From Maricaulaceae bacterium (GTDB lineage: Bacteria; Pseudomonadota; Alphaproteobacteria; Caulobacterales; Maricaulaceae), in assembly GCA_026126205.1 (NCBI GenBank), contig JAHCJP010000001.1, positions 186,001 through 250,000 of the forward strand: a stretch of 64,000 nucleotides of DNA, in the 5' to 3' direction. How positions within the stretch are numbered: position 1 is the stretch's first letter; each line of letters starts with the position of its first letter. Positions 7,151-13,572 of this stretch are shown piece after piece. Both the position numbers and the translations under genes were made by a program. Below the pieces are notes generated by a model. It saw only the letters and a list, made by a program, of their open reading frames with translations, was not told where the DNA came from and did no database searches.

Positions 7151-8146
7151 ATGTCGCGCCAGAACGTGCTTCCGTTCGCCATTCCGCTTACCTCCGTCGA
7201 GCTGTGCGCCGGCGCCGGAGGCCAAGCCCTCGGGCTTGAGCAGGCTGGTTTCGGCCATGAATGCGTAGCGGAAATCGAGGCGGACGCCTGCGAAACCCTG
7301 CGCATGAACCGCCCCGAATGGAATGTGTGGCAGGGCGACATCCGGGAGTTCGATCCCAAGCCCTACAAAGGCGTTGATCTGGTCGCCGGCGGTTTGCCGT
7401 GCCCGCCCTTCTCCATCGCCGGAAAGCAGCTCGGCGACCGGGACGAGCGTAACCTGTTCCCGGCGGCGCTCGACATCATTGACGAAATCCGGCCAGGCGC
7501 CGTGATGATCGAAAATGTGCGCGGTTTTCTTGGCGCGGTATTCGAGGATTACCGGCTGCAGTTGAAGCGCCGCCTTGAAAGCATGGGCTACTGGTGCGAC
7601 TGGCGGCTGCTGAACGCATCGGATTACGGCGTGCCGCAATTGCGGCCAAGGGTGATCATCGTCGCCATAAGGCACGCTTTCAAAGACGGCTTCGCCTGGC
7701 CGGAGCCGAACGCCCACAATCCGCCCACGGTCGGCGAAACGCTGCACGACCTTATGGGCGCCAATGGATGGCGCGGGCTGGAGGCATGGCGTAGACGGGC
7801 CGACGACATTGCCCCGACCATTGTCGGCGGGTCGCACAAGCATGGCGGGCCGGACCTCGGCCCGACGCGCGCGCGAGCGGCATGGGCCGCACTTGGCGTG
7901 AACGGCAAGTCGATTGCGCCGGAAGCCCCGGAACGGGACTTTGTAGGGATGCCCCGCCTGACCGTGCGCATGGTCGCCCGTATTCAGGGTTTCCCTGACG
8001 GCTGGGCGTTCTATGGCCGCAAGACTGCCGCCTACCGGCAGGTTGGGAACGCTTTCCCGCCGCCGGTGGCGAAAGCTGTGGCGGCGCGTGTGCATGCTGC
8101 GCTCACTGTGCCGGGACAGGTTCATCAGGTCCGGACGGTCGCCTGA
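7151..8146 (+). CDS. DNA (cytosine-5) methyltransferase of a type II restriction-modification system
   Basis: 331 residues with the ordered C5-methyltransferase motifs: SAM-binding SVELCAGAGGQALGLEQAG near residues 14-33, the catalytic GGLPCPPFS loop whose PC cysteine attacks cytosine, ENVRGF, the QLRPR region, a target-recognition stretch around residues 190-270, and RQVGNAFPPPVA at the C-terminus. The start at 7151 is set by the AAGGGGA ribosome-binding site; the open frame extends 24 codons upstream without one. It protects host DNA from the endonuclease encoded 55 bases downstream. If that enzyme is NaeI-like the target would be GCCGGC, which is inference. Confidence 0.94.
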   Translation: MSRQNVLPFAIPLTSVELCAGAGGQALGLEQAGFGHECVAEIEADACETLRMNRPEWNVWQGDIREFDPKPYKGVDLVAGGLPCPPFSIAGKQLGDRDERNLFPAALDIIDEIRPGAVMIENVRGFLGAVFEDYRLQLKRRLESMGYWCDWRLLNASDYGVPQLRPRVIIVAIRHAFKDGFAWPEPNAHNPPTVGETLHDLMGANGWRGLEAWRRRADDIAPTIVGGSHKHGGPDLGPTRARAAWAALGVNGKSIAPEAPERDFVGMPRLTVRMVARIQGFPDGWAFYGRKTAAYRQVGNAFPPPVAKAVAARVHAALTVPGQVHQVRTVA

Positions 8147-8201
8147 CAAGATACGGTTAAGCTGTTCTCGCCAGAATCTCTAGATCCAAGGGGATCAAGA
8201 G

Positions 8202-9062
8202 ATGACAGACGGCGTTCTTTCCGAAATCAAAGCGATGATTTTCCGCGCTGCTGGTGGCGAAAAGAAATTCAGGTCGGAACTTCCTTTCATTTTCAGGCAG
8301 GCGGCTGACGAACTTATCGATGCGCCGCGCACCCGGCGCCTGACCCTGAACGAACTTGAGCCAAACGAGAAAGCCATTTTAGGCATCAAGATCGAAGCAG
8401 CCTTGCGGGAAATGCTCGATTTCCCGCGTGGAAAACTCGATTTCCAGATCGGTGGCCACCCCGTCGATGTTAAATTCTCAATGACCGGGCAATGGATGAT
8501 CCCGCCCGAGGCGGTCGGGCATGCATGCATTCTGACCTCCGCAGACGAGGTGAGCGCCCGGTTCAGTTTCGGGCTTGGCGTAGCGTCCGAGGGGAATCTC
8601 AATAAGGGCAGGAACCGGGACGGAAAAACATCCTTCAGCGCCAAGGGGAAAGAGACCATACGCTGGATTGCGAAGGGGGAGGCGTATCCGAGGAACATCT
8701 GGGAGTCGGTTTCACCTGAGGCGGCGCAACGGATTTTTGAGCCAGCAGGAGGCACCGACAGGATCGTGCGCCTGCTTGAGACGATGATCGGCCAGCCCGT
8801 CCATCGTTCAACCATACAGGCTGTGGCCCGGCAGCATGATTACATGAAGCGTATCAGGAGGAATCAGGGCGCCCGTGATTACCTCCACCCCAAAGGCATT
8901 GTCGTGCTTAGTGGTTCACAAGACGGGCCTGTGCTGAAAAAGCTGGGCATCCCCCTCGGCAGGGATTTTATCATGGCATACCGGCCTCGATCTGATGCCG
9001 AGGTGGCGGCGATTATGAGCAAGGCTCGGCATACTGATGGGTTCGTGAAGTTTGGCGGATAA
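8202..9062 (+). CDS. NaeI-family type II restriction endonuclease
   Basis: 286 residues. The central block DFQIGGHPVDVKFSMTG (about residues 80-97) has the acidic-D-x-K nuclease core, followed by QWMIPPEAVGHACIL, and the C-terminal part has RQHDYMKRIRRNQGARDYL and HPKGIVVLSG. I recognise this order from the NaeI family, type IIE enzymes that must bind two GCCGGC sites and have a C-terminal DNA-binding domain related to CAP. The length is slightly below NaeI's. It follows the methyltransferase, and its last 11 bases overlap the vsr gene. Base composition is lower in GC than the flanks, suggesting acquisition. Family assignment is from memory of motifs, and specificity is not proven. Confidence 0.85.
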   Translation: MTDGVLSEIKAMIFRAAGGEKKFRSELPFIFRQAADELIDAPRTRRLTLNELEPNEKAILGIKIEAALREMLDFPRGKLDFQIGGHPVDVKFSMTGQWMIPPEAVGHACILTSADEVSARFSFGLGVASEGNLNKGRNRDGKTSFSAKGKETIRWIAKGEAYPRNIWESVSPEAAQRIFEPAGGTDRIVRLLETMIGQPVHRSTIQAVARQHDYMKRIRRNQGARDYLHPKGIVVLSGSQDGPVLKKLGIPLGRDFIMAYRPRSDAEVAAIMSKARHTDGFVKFGG

Positions 9063-9465
9063 ACTTTCCAGTGAGCGCCGCAGCCAGAACATGGCGGCGA
9101 TCCGCTCGAAGGGCATGAAGCCGGAGATGCGGGTGCGCTCGCTGGCGCACCGGCTGGGCTATAGGTTCCGGCTGCACCGCAAGGATTTGCCCGGCAAGCC
9201 CGACCTGGTGTTCCGGCCGCGCCGCAAGGTGATTTTTGTGCATGGCTGTTTCTGGCACCAGCATGCGCGTGAAGACTGCCTCGACGGACGCCCGCCGAAG
9301 TCGAACACGGATTACTGGCTGCCAAAGCTGCAACGGAATGTGGAGCGCGACCGGAAGAACCGCGCCACCCTGCAGGCCGCCGGATGGGACGTGCTGGTGA
9401 TCTGGGAGTGCGAGACAACGGATGAAGACGTCCTTTCTGTGCGGCTGAAGCGGTTTCTGGGTTAA
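9052..9465 (+). CDS. vsr: Very short patch repair endonuclease (Vsr)
   Basis: 137 residues, typical for Vsr, which nicks beside T:G mismatches left when 5-methylcytosine deaminates. It shows SSERRSQNMAAIRSKGMKPE, then the catalytic GKPDLVFRPRRKVIFVHGCF with metal-binding Asp and the FVHGCFWHQH zinc/active-site region, and a DYWLPKLQRNVERD block. The start is a TTG at 9052 inside the end of the endonuclease gene; it restores the conserved N-terminus that the later ATG at 9091 would remove. The overlap implies translational coupling. It is the expected repair partner of a C5 methyltransferase. Confidence 0.95.
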   Translation: MADKLSSERRSQNMAAIRSKGMKPEMRVRSLAHRLGYRFRLHRKDLPGKPDLVFRPRRKVIFVHGCFWHQHAREDCLDGRPPKSNTDYWLPKLQRNVERDRKNRATLQAAGWDVLVIWECETTDEDVLSVRLKRFLG

Positions 9466-9509
9466 GATCACCGGGGATTCGCCCGCCGAAGATGGCGGAG
9501 AGGACGACG

Positions 9510-9776
9510 ATGAGCCAGCTTGACCTGTTCTCAAAAGGCGGACGCGCGCAGCCGGTCTCCGAAGAGGTCGACCCCGCCGAGGTGCGGCGGGAGCTGCTGG
9601 CCATGCTCGAACAGGCGCGGGCGGCGGCCGTCATGCCATGGCCAGAGGAACGGGCGCGGATCAACGAAGTCATCTTTCCCCAGATGGCCAACTGGCTGCC
9701 CGAGACCGAGGCCGCCGAACTGCGCGCCGCCTTCGCCGCCGAGATCGAGCGGCTGAAACGGGCCGCCGCGGCCTGA
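9510..9776 (+). CDS. Small helical protein of unknown function
   Basis: 88 residues beginning MSQLDLFSKGGR, with a GGAGAGG ribosome-binding site just upstream. The rest is a predicted helical, acidic protein with EVRRELLAMLEQARAAAVMPWPEE and a coiled-coil-like C-terminus, and it contains no cysteine. It lies 44 bases after vsr in the same orientation, inside the GC-rich inverted blocks that bracket the cassette. I do not recognise a characterised family. Whether it belongs to the restriction system or is merely next to it is open. Confidence 0.7.
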   Translation: MSQLDLFSKGGRAQPVSEEVDPAEVRRELLAMLEQARAAAVMPWPEERARINEVIFPQMANWLPETEAAELRAAFAAEIERLKRAAAA

Positions 9777-9842
9777 ACCCGGTTTTCCGATGCCCCATCA
9801 TAACCCCGCCGCCGGGGGGTGGGGACAAGTTCATGCCCCATT

Positions 9843-9961
9843 CTGTCATCCCGGACGGGCCGCAGGCCCGGTCCGGGACCCATAACCCCTTGTCCGGAAA
9901 GGACGCCTGGGTCCCGGGTCTCCCCCGGATCGCTGCGCGTCCGGGCGCGCCCGGGGTGACG
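9843..9961. repeat. 119-bp dispersed repeat, right copy flanking the restriction-modification cassette
   Basis: It starts CTGTCATCCCGG and closes with CCGGGGTGACGG, the same architecture and length as the copy at 6862-6980, and shares a 37-bp identical block (9908-9944). The two copies are in direct orientation about 2.98 kb apart, with the restriction cassette between them. Ten bases after its end lies the target duplication of the adjoining transposon. Confidence 0.8.
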
Positions 9962-9979
9962 GGGTTTGCTGGATAACCT

Positions 9980-10003
9980 CGGCCTTATGTAGCAACGGCA
10001 CCA
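9980..10003 (+). repeat. Left terminal inverted repeat of the transposon
   Basis: Reads inward CGGCCTTATGTA, G, CAA, CG, GCACCA. It matches the right end at 21 of 24 positions (mismatches at positions 13, 17 and 18). The duplication GATAACCT lies immediately outside. Confidence 0.85.
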
Positions 10004-10048
10004 AGATAACCGCTGCTGAATCAGCGCGCTAGGGCTATCATCCCCGGC

Positions 10049-10348
10049 ATGGACCTGTATGCGAAGCGAACCGAACTCCGCGCCGTCATATCCAAGGCGA
10101 GGGCGGACCTGAAAGCGATAGAGGCGGCTATCCGGGTGTTTGATGCGCCAGCCCCGCGCCGGGTGCTATTCCAGCGCGGCCACCTGCAAAGACTGGTCTT
10201 CGACGCCATGCGCCAAGGCGCGCAGGATAACGCCGAGATCACCGATTACGTCATGACCGCCATGGGCTGGGATGCGTCAGACAAAGCCCTGTTCGCGGAT
10301 ATACGCGTCAGGGTGAAAGATGTGACAAAGCGGATTGCGCGGTGGTGA
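10049..10348 (+). CDS. Hypothetical protein, transposon cargo
   Basis: 99 residues. The N-terminal third is an amphipathic helix (MDLYAKRTELRAVISKARAD and onward) resembling a short coiled coil. The middle has FQRGHLQRLVFDAMRQ, and the C-terminus may form a winged helix-like fold around ITDYVMTAMGWDASD and RVKDVTKRIARW. Similar small proteins without known function occur beside mobile genes in alphaproteobacteria, to my recollection. It is the first gene inside the left end and converges with the NYN gene, with four bases between the stops. A DNA-binding role is only a guess. Confidence 0.65.
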   Translation: MDLYAKRTELRAVISKARADLKAIEAAIRVFDAPAPRRVLFQRGHLQRLVFDAMRQGAQDNAEITDYVMTAMGWDASDKALFADIRVRVKDVTKRIARW

Positions 10349-10352
10349 TGTT

Positions 10353-10979
10353 TTAAGGGCCGCCCGGCGGGTCGTATTCCTTCGGGCGCAATATTGCCGA
10401 TGGCCCCGGTATTAACTTCGGGAACAAGCACGCTTCTATGCTGGACGCTGTGACTGTAATTTTTGCGTCTGCACGCCCAAGAATCTCTTTGCTGTGCGAT
10501 CTTCCCGTTACAATAACACTGGTTAGGCTTTTTGTTGGGAACTTTTCTTTCAAAAATCTTGCTGTAGCCGCCTGATCGCTGTCGGCGCTGACCAAGTAAC
10601 AATGATCAAATACATCTTCATGCGCGTCACACATCAATTCAAGAGCTAAATTTACATCGCCTTGTTTTTCTACCGGTGCAATCCAAGTTGTGCCACAGCT
10701 TTTGCACTCTCTTGGCTCCACTGAAAAATGACCAGTGATGCATTTTACGCCGACGCTATTGAGGGCCTTTATATACGCTCTGTGCCTAATTTGTTTTCCC
10801 GGGTCTTTTGGTTTTATCGCCGTGCACATAGACACTTTCACTACGCGTTCTGTGGAACTGGGGATCAGCCTGTTGGATAAGGCCATCCAGTCCAGCCACT
10901 TGTAATGTGGTCGCCCCAAGTCGTCTATCGCGTGATAGACGTTGAAGCCGTCGATATAAAAAGCAGAGCGAATCGGCAT
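10353..10979 (-). CDS. NYN-domain protein (LabA/DUF88-like), transposon cargo
   Basis: 208 residues of the NYN (PIN-like) fold, a family of predicted metal-dependent ribonucleases. It starts with AFYIDGFNVYHAI, carrying the first conserved Asp. KQGDVNLALELM supplies the second acidic position near residue 112, and YLVSADSDQAATARFL the third acidic cluster near residues 128-143. An inserted CKSCGTTW looks like half of a zinc ribbon. The gene is much poorer in GC than its surroundings, consistent with foreign origin. The upstream leader contains a terminator-like hairpin. Related proteins occur in defence and toxin contexts, but activity here is unproven. Confidence 0.85.
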   Translation of the reverse strand: MPIRSAFYIDGFNVYHAIDDLGRPHYKWLDWMALSNRLIPSSTERVVKVSMCTAIKPKDPGKQIRHRAYIKALNSVGVKCITGHFSVEPRECKSCGTTWIAPVEKQGDVNLALELMCDAHEDVFDHCYLVSADSDQAATARFLKEKFPTKSLTSVIVTGRSHSKEILGRADAKITVTASSIEACLFPKLIPGPSAILRPKEYDPPGGP

Positions 10980-10990
10980 TTGCCGAGCCT

Positions 10991-11022
10991 AAAATAAAAA
11001 CCCCCAGGCCGAAACCCGGGGG
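10991..11022 (-). terminator. Terminator (or attenuator) just upstream of the NYN gene
   Basis: On the minus strand CCCCCGGG pairs with CCTGGGGG (one G-T pair) around loop TTTCGG, followed by TTTTTATTTT. This is a textbook intrinsic terminator. It lies after the transposase stop (11098), 12 bases before the NYN start codon (10979), and downstream of a possible promoter at 11057-11085. It can therefore end the transposase transcript, attenuate NYN expression, or both. Confidence 0.75.
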
Positions 11023-11056
11023 GGGCAAGCAGTAAACCGCTCGCGTTGATGCCCGC

Positions 11057-11085
11057 TATATAGCGCAACAGCGGGTTAACATCAA
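11057..11085 (-). promoter_or_regulatory. Possible promoter for the NYN gene
   Basis: On the minus strand TTGATG (11085-11080) and TATATA (11062-11057) are 17 bases apart. The predicted transcript would run straight into the hairpin at 10991-11022 before reaching the NYN start codon. Confidence 0.45.
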
Positions 11086-11097
11086 GTGAATCTCGCA

Positions 11098-12057
11098 TCA
11101 CGCCGCCCGTTGCCAATACCCCGCCCAAGTCCGGCTGACGGGGCTGGCCATGGCGAGCGCGATGGTGCGGCGGGCGAGCGCGCCGTTGGCTTCGCGGCGG
11201 TGATCTTCCAGCCAAGCGGCGTGATTGGCGTATTGGTGCAGGTAGCGCGGTGACACGCCATGGTGCTGGCCCTGCACCATGCGGCGCAGGCGGGCGAAGT
11301 AGCTTTCGACATTGTTGGTGTGCGCGCCGTTGAGGCTGTAAGCCTCGCTGTGATTGATGCGGGCCGCGTTGTAGCCGCGATGCAGCGCATCCCAGTGCGG
11401 GGCTTCGTCAGCGTAGAGGGTGGCGGTTCCGCACACGCGGCGGGGCAGGATGTCCAGACCCTCAGCTTCGTTCAGCACCACCTTCGGCACGGTGCGGCCC
11501 TGACGCTGGCGCATGGCGAACACCACGCGGCGGGTTCCGGTCTGGTGCTTGGCCAAGCGGCGGTCAACGCGATCCGCTTTCAGGTTCGCCGGGCGGATAT
11601 GGCCCCCGATATAGCAGCCGTCGATTTCGACCTCGCCGGAAAGCGTCAGGCCGTTCAGTTCCGCCGCCATGGCCTCGCGCAGCTTGTGCAGCAGAACCCA
11701 AGCCGTCTTGTATTGAACGTCGAGATCGCGGCCCATTTGCAGGGCGCTGACGCCCTTGGCCCCGTTGACGAACAGGCACACCGCCGCCAGCAGGTCGGTG
11801 AAGCCCATCTTGCGGGACGCGAAGACGGTCCCGCTGGTGACGCTGAACTGGTGATGGCAGGCCCGGCACTTGAACTTGCGGCGGGTGGCGATGTCATAGG
11901 CTTCCGGGCAGCCGCAACGCGGGCAGACCGCCTCGCCGTCCGTCTCCGGCCAGCGCAGTTCGCGGAACGTCCGGTAAGCGGCTTCCTCGCCAGCCTTGTA
12001 AATCTCTTTCAGCGAGAGTGTCCGGGCGGCGGCGGAGAGAAGAAAGTGCTGGGCCAT
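11098..12057 (-). CDS. ISXO2-like (IS1595 family) transposase
   Basis: 319 residues. The N-terminal zinc ribbon has CPRCGC near residue 44 and CRACHHQF near 62. The DDE-type catalytic core shows VEIDGCYIGG (first Asp), LYADEAPHWDALHRGY (second Asp) and HTNNVESYFARLRRMVQG (final acidic residue), followed by the family tail YLHQYANHAAWL. The start at 12057 (MAQHFLL) is preferred; the longer open frame adds residues encoded by the promoter region. The gene appears intact. It reads toward the left end and has a consensus promoter overlapping operator-like repeats at 12070-12140. Its matching inverted repeats are at 9980 and 13338. Confidence 0.93.
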   Translation of the reverse strand: MAQHFLLSAAARTLSLKEIYKAGEEAAYRTFRELRWPETDGEAVCPRCGCPEAYDIATRRKFKCRACHHQFSVTSGTVFASRKMGFTDLLAAVCLFVNGAKGVSALQMGRDLDVQYKTAWVLLHKLREAMAAELNGLTLSGEVEIDGCYIGGHIRPANLKADRVDRRLAKHQTGTRRVVFAMRQRQGRTVPKVVLNEAEGLDILPRRVCGTATLYADEAPHWDALHRGYNAARINHSEAYSLNGAHTNNVESYFARLRRMVQGQHHGVSPRYLHQYANHAAWLEDHRREANGALARRTIALAMASPVSRTWAGYWQRAA

Positions 12058-12069
12058 GTCGATCACCAC

Positions 12070-12140
12070 ATTTGATGTTTCTACATCAAATATGATGGTA
12101 TCGACCCTCATTGTCAATGGGGAAAATATCAAATATGATG
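12070..12140. promoter_or_regulatory. Back-to-back promoters with operator repeats (transposase / DUF6471)
   Basis: Minus-strand promoter: TTGACA at 12117-12112, 17 bases, CATATT at 12094-12089. Plus-strand promoter: TTGTCA at 12111-12116, 17 bases, TATGAT at 12134-12139. The two -35 boxes overlap. Each -10 lies inside a copy of ATCAAATATGATG (12085-12097 and 12128-12140), and a perfect inverted repeat ATTTGATGT/ACATCAAAT with 4-bp spacer covers 12070-12091. The geometry fits one repressor closing both promoters. The DUF6471 protein is the obvious candidate but is unproven. Confidence 0.7.
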
Positions 12141-12171
12141 ATTTTTCTCACCGGATAAGCGAGGATGCCCT

Positions 12172-12396
12172 ATGGCGACGGATACGGAATGGCAAAACAG
12201 GGTGAAGGGCCTGCTGAAGGCCGAACTGAAGCGCCGCAATCTCGGCTATCGGGAACTGGCCGAGAAACTGGCCGCTATCGGAGTCGGGGAGACAGAACGC
12301 AATCTGGCGAATAAGATCAGCCGGGGATCATTCACGGCGGTTTTCTTCATCCAATGTCTAGACGCTATTGGCTGCCAGCAATTGCGATTGGATTAG
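12172..12396 (+). CDS. DUF6471-domain small protein, candidate regulator
   Basis: 74 residues with the pattern KGLLKAELKRRNLGYRELAE, KLAAIGVGETERNLANKISR and GSFTAVFFIQCLDAIGCQQL, which I recognise as DUF6471. It resembles a small helix-turn-helix protein of the Xre sort: a YRELAEKL first helix and a NLANKISRGSF recognition segment. It is transcribed away from the transposase from a shared regulatory region and overlaps the next gene by 43 bases. The likely role is a repressor of the element's own promoters, inferred from fold and context. Confidence 0.8.
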   Translation: MATDTEWQNRVKGLLKAELKRRNLGYRELAEKLAAIGVGETERNLANKISRGSFTAVFFIQCLDAIGCQQLRLD

Positions 12397-13298
12397 CGGC
12401 ATTTCTGGCGCTTCCTGCCTTAGCCAATACCGAGACCATCGGCGATCACCACCAGGAGGCAGAGCGTTCCGAAGGCGATCAAGAGGCACCCGCCGAAGAT
12501 TCTCTTGCGCTTGTTCCAGACCAGCCCGCTGGCGGCGACCCAGCCGCCCGCCCCGACGATCAGCAGCGGAGCGAAGATGGCAGGGAAGAAGACATACAGA
12601 GGCGCATCGCGGAGGCTGCGAGAGATCAAGCCGATGCGGTTCAGCGCCAAGCCAAATTGACTCTGGTGCAAAACTGGCTGTTGGTTGGCACCGTAGCCTT
12701 CACCGCCGCCGCCGCTGGCGCCGCTTTCTATATGGCCAAGATTTCGAAGCGAATTGGGCGGGCGCAGGTTCGTGCATATCTCGCAATTGAGAAGGCATCC
12801 TACAGGGTAAGAACCAGTGAGGTTCTTTGCGACATAGAAATAAAGAACTTCGGACAGTCGCCAGCGCTGCGGGTTTTTGCTGTAGCCTCCCTCGAGAGAC
12901 GCGTGGAGGATCAAGAAAAGCCGAACAGCGTTATAAAAGACAAGCTTTTGACTAGCCATCCATTTAGGGGTTCTTGGGGTGGGGTATCCGCCGCCAAATC
13001 CCAATCCACCACTCTGACTTGGACAAATCTCTCGGCCTCTAGGGCAAATAGGCACGGCCACCCGAACACTGACATGCGGGATTTCATAAAGCCTATAGAG
13101 ACCGGCAAGGTTGATGTTCGTGTTCGTGGGACGTTGATATGGATGGATGTTTTCGAAGATTTCCACGAATCCGAGTTCATTCTTACCGACATGGAAAGGA
13201 GGGAGAGGCGCGTTGTTCAGGTTGGGTTCAAAGACCTGTTCGAGGGAGAGTTCGATGTGGTGAACACCGTGGCCCCAAAGAAAAACAAGAAAAAATAG
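12354..13298 (+). CDS. Single-pass membrane protein of unknown function, transposon cargo
   Basis: 314 residues. It starts inside the end of the DUF6471 gene with a signal-like MSRRYWLPAIAIGLAAFLAL and an ALA cleavage site near residue 24. A very acidic, low-complexity stretch (25-95) follows, then a hydrophobic helix at about 103-127 (LTLVQNWLLVGTVAFTAAAA), and a C-terminal domain starting RAQVRAYLAIEKASY that ends in a lysine tail. Proteins with this helix-plus-RAYLAIE layout are common near mobile genes and remain uncharacterised. The 3' half is poorer in GC. An opposing frame on the minus strand is rejected because this frame has coherent protein features. Confidence 0.72.
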   Translation: MSRRYWLPAIAIGLAAFLALPALANTETIGDHHQEAERSEGDQEAPAEDSLALVPDQPAGGDPAARPDDQQRSEDGREEDIQRRIAEAARDQADAVQRQAKLTLVQNWLLVGTVAFTAAAAGAAFYMAKISKRIGRAQVRAYLAIEKASYRVRTSEVLCDIEIKNFGQSPALRVFAVASLERRVEDQEKPNSVIKDKLLTSHPFRGSWGGVSAAKSQSTTLTWTNLSASRANRHGHPNTDMRDFIKPIETGKVDVRVRGTLIWMDVFEDFHESEFILTDMERRERRVVQVGFKDLFEGEFDVVNTVAPKKNKKK

Positions 13299-13337
13299 CA
13301 CCACCTTAATCATCCCCGCCCCCTACCGCTGGCGGGC

Positions 13338-13361
13338 TGGTGCGCTTGATACATAAGGCCG
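13338..13361 (-). repeat. Right terminal inverted repeat of the transposon
   Basis: Reads inward on the minus strand CGGCCTTATGTA, T, CAA, GC, GCACCA, matching the left end at 21 of 24 positions. The duplication GATAACCT follows at 13362-13369. The only other sequence between the last cargo gene (stop 13298) and this end is 39 bases without features. Confidence 0.85.
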
Positions 13362-13415
13362 GATAACCTCTGTCATCGCCATTCCGGGCGCGGCGGCCGG
13401 CGCCTTTCCGGGCTG

Positions 13416-13549
13416 CCCTCGTCCTTCGTGGCTCAGCCCCGGATTTAATCCGCGGCTTCACACCTCAGGATGAGGGGCCAGGTAGAATCTCAAACACCCT
13501 CATCCTGAGGTGCGAGCGGCCAGCGGCCGCGAGCCACGAAGGACGAGGG
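13416..13549. repeat. Dispersed palindromic repeat (CCTCATCCTGAGG type)
   Basis: CCCTCGTCCTTCGTGGCTC at 13416-13434 is the exact reverse complement of 13531-13549. Nested inside are CACCTCAGGATGAGGGGCC and CCCTCATCCTGAGGTG in opposite orientation. This double-palindrome design is a well-known alphaproteobacterial intergenic repeat. There is no coding sequence. Confidence 0.8.
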
Positions 13550-13572
13550 TTCCAGACAACTTCGCGGCCGCC

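Larger units (their letters stand above)
9980..13361. mobile_element. IS1595/ISXO2-like transposon with cargo genes (3382 bp)
   Basis: The ends are inverted repeats matching at 21 of 24 positions (see the two terminal repeat entries). They are flanked by the 8-bp direct repeat GATAACCT at 9972-9979 and 13362-13369, the duplication length expected of the IS1595 family. Between them are an ISXO2-type transposase and four other genes: a 99-residue unknown, a NYN-domain protein, a DUF6471 protein and a one-pass membrane protein. Parts are visibly poorer in GC than the chromosome. Intact ends and an apparently full transposase suggest recent insertion and possible mobility. An alternative boundary of GGCC with a 10-bp GGATAACCTC duplication fits the bases equally, but not the family rule. 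Confidence 0.85.

Noticed and set aside
12420..13313. A 297-codon minus-strand frame opposite the transposon membrane protein
   Set aside because: It has no coherent domain, while the plus-strand frame has a signal sequence, membrane helix and family-like C-terminal domain.
9971..13370. Ten-base target duplication GGATAACCTC with ends starting GGCC
   Set aside because: Sequence-compatible, but the 8-bp GATAACCT reading with ends starting CGGCC extends the terminal match and agrees with the IS1595 family.
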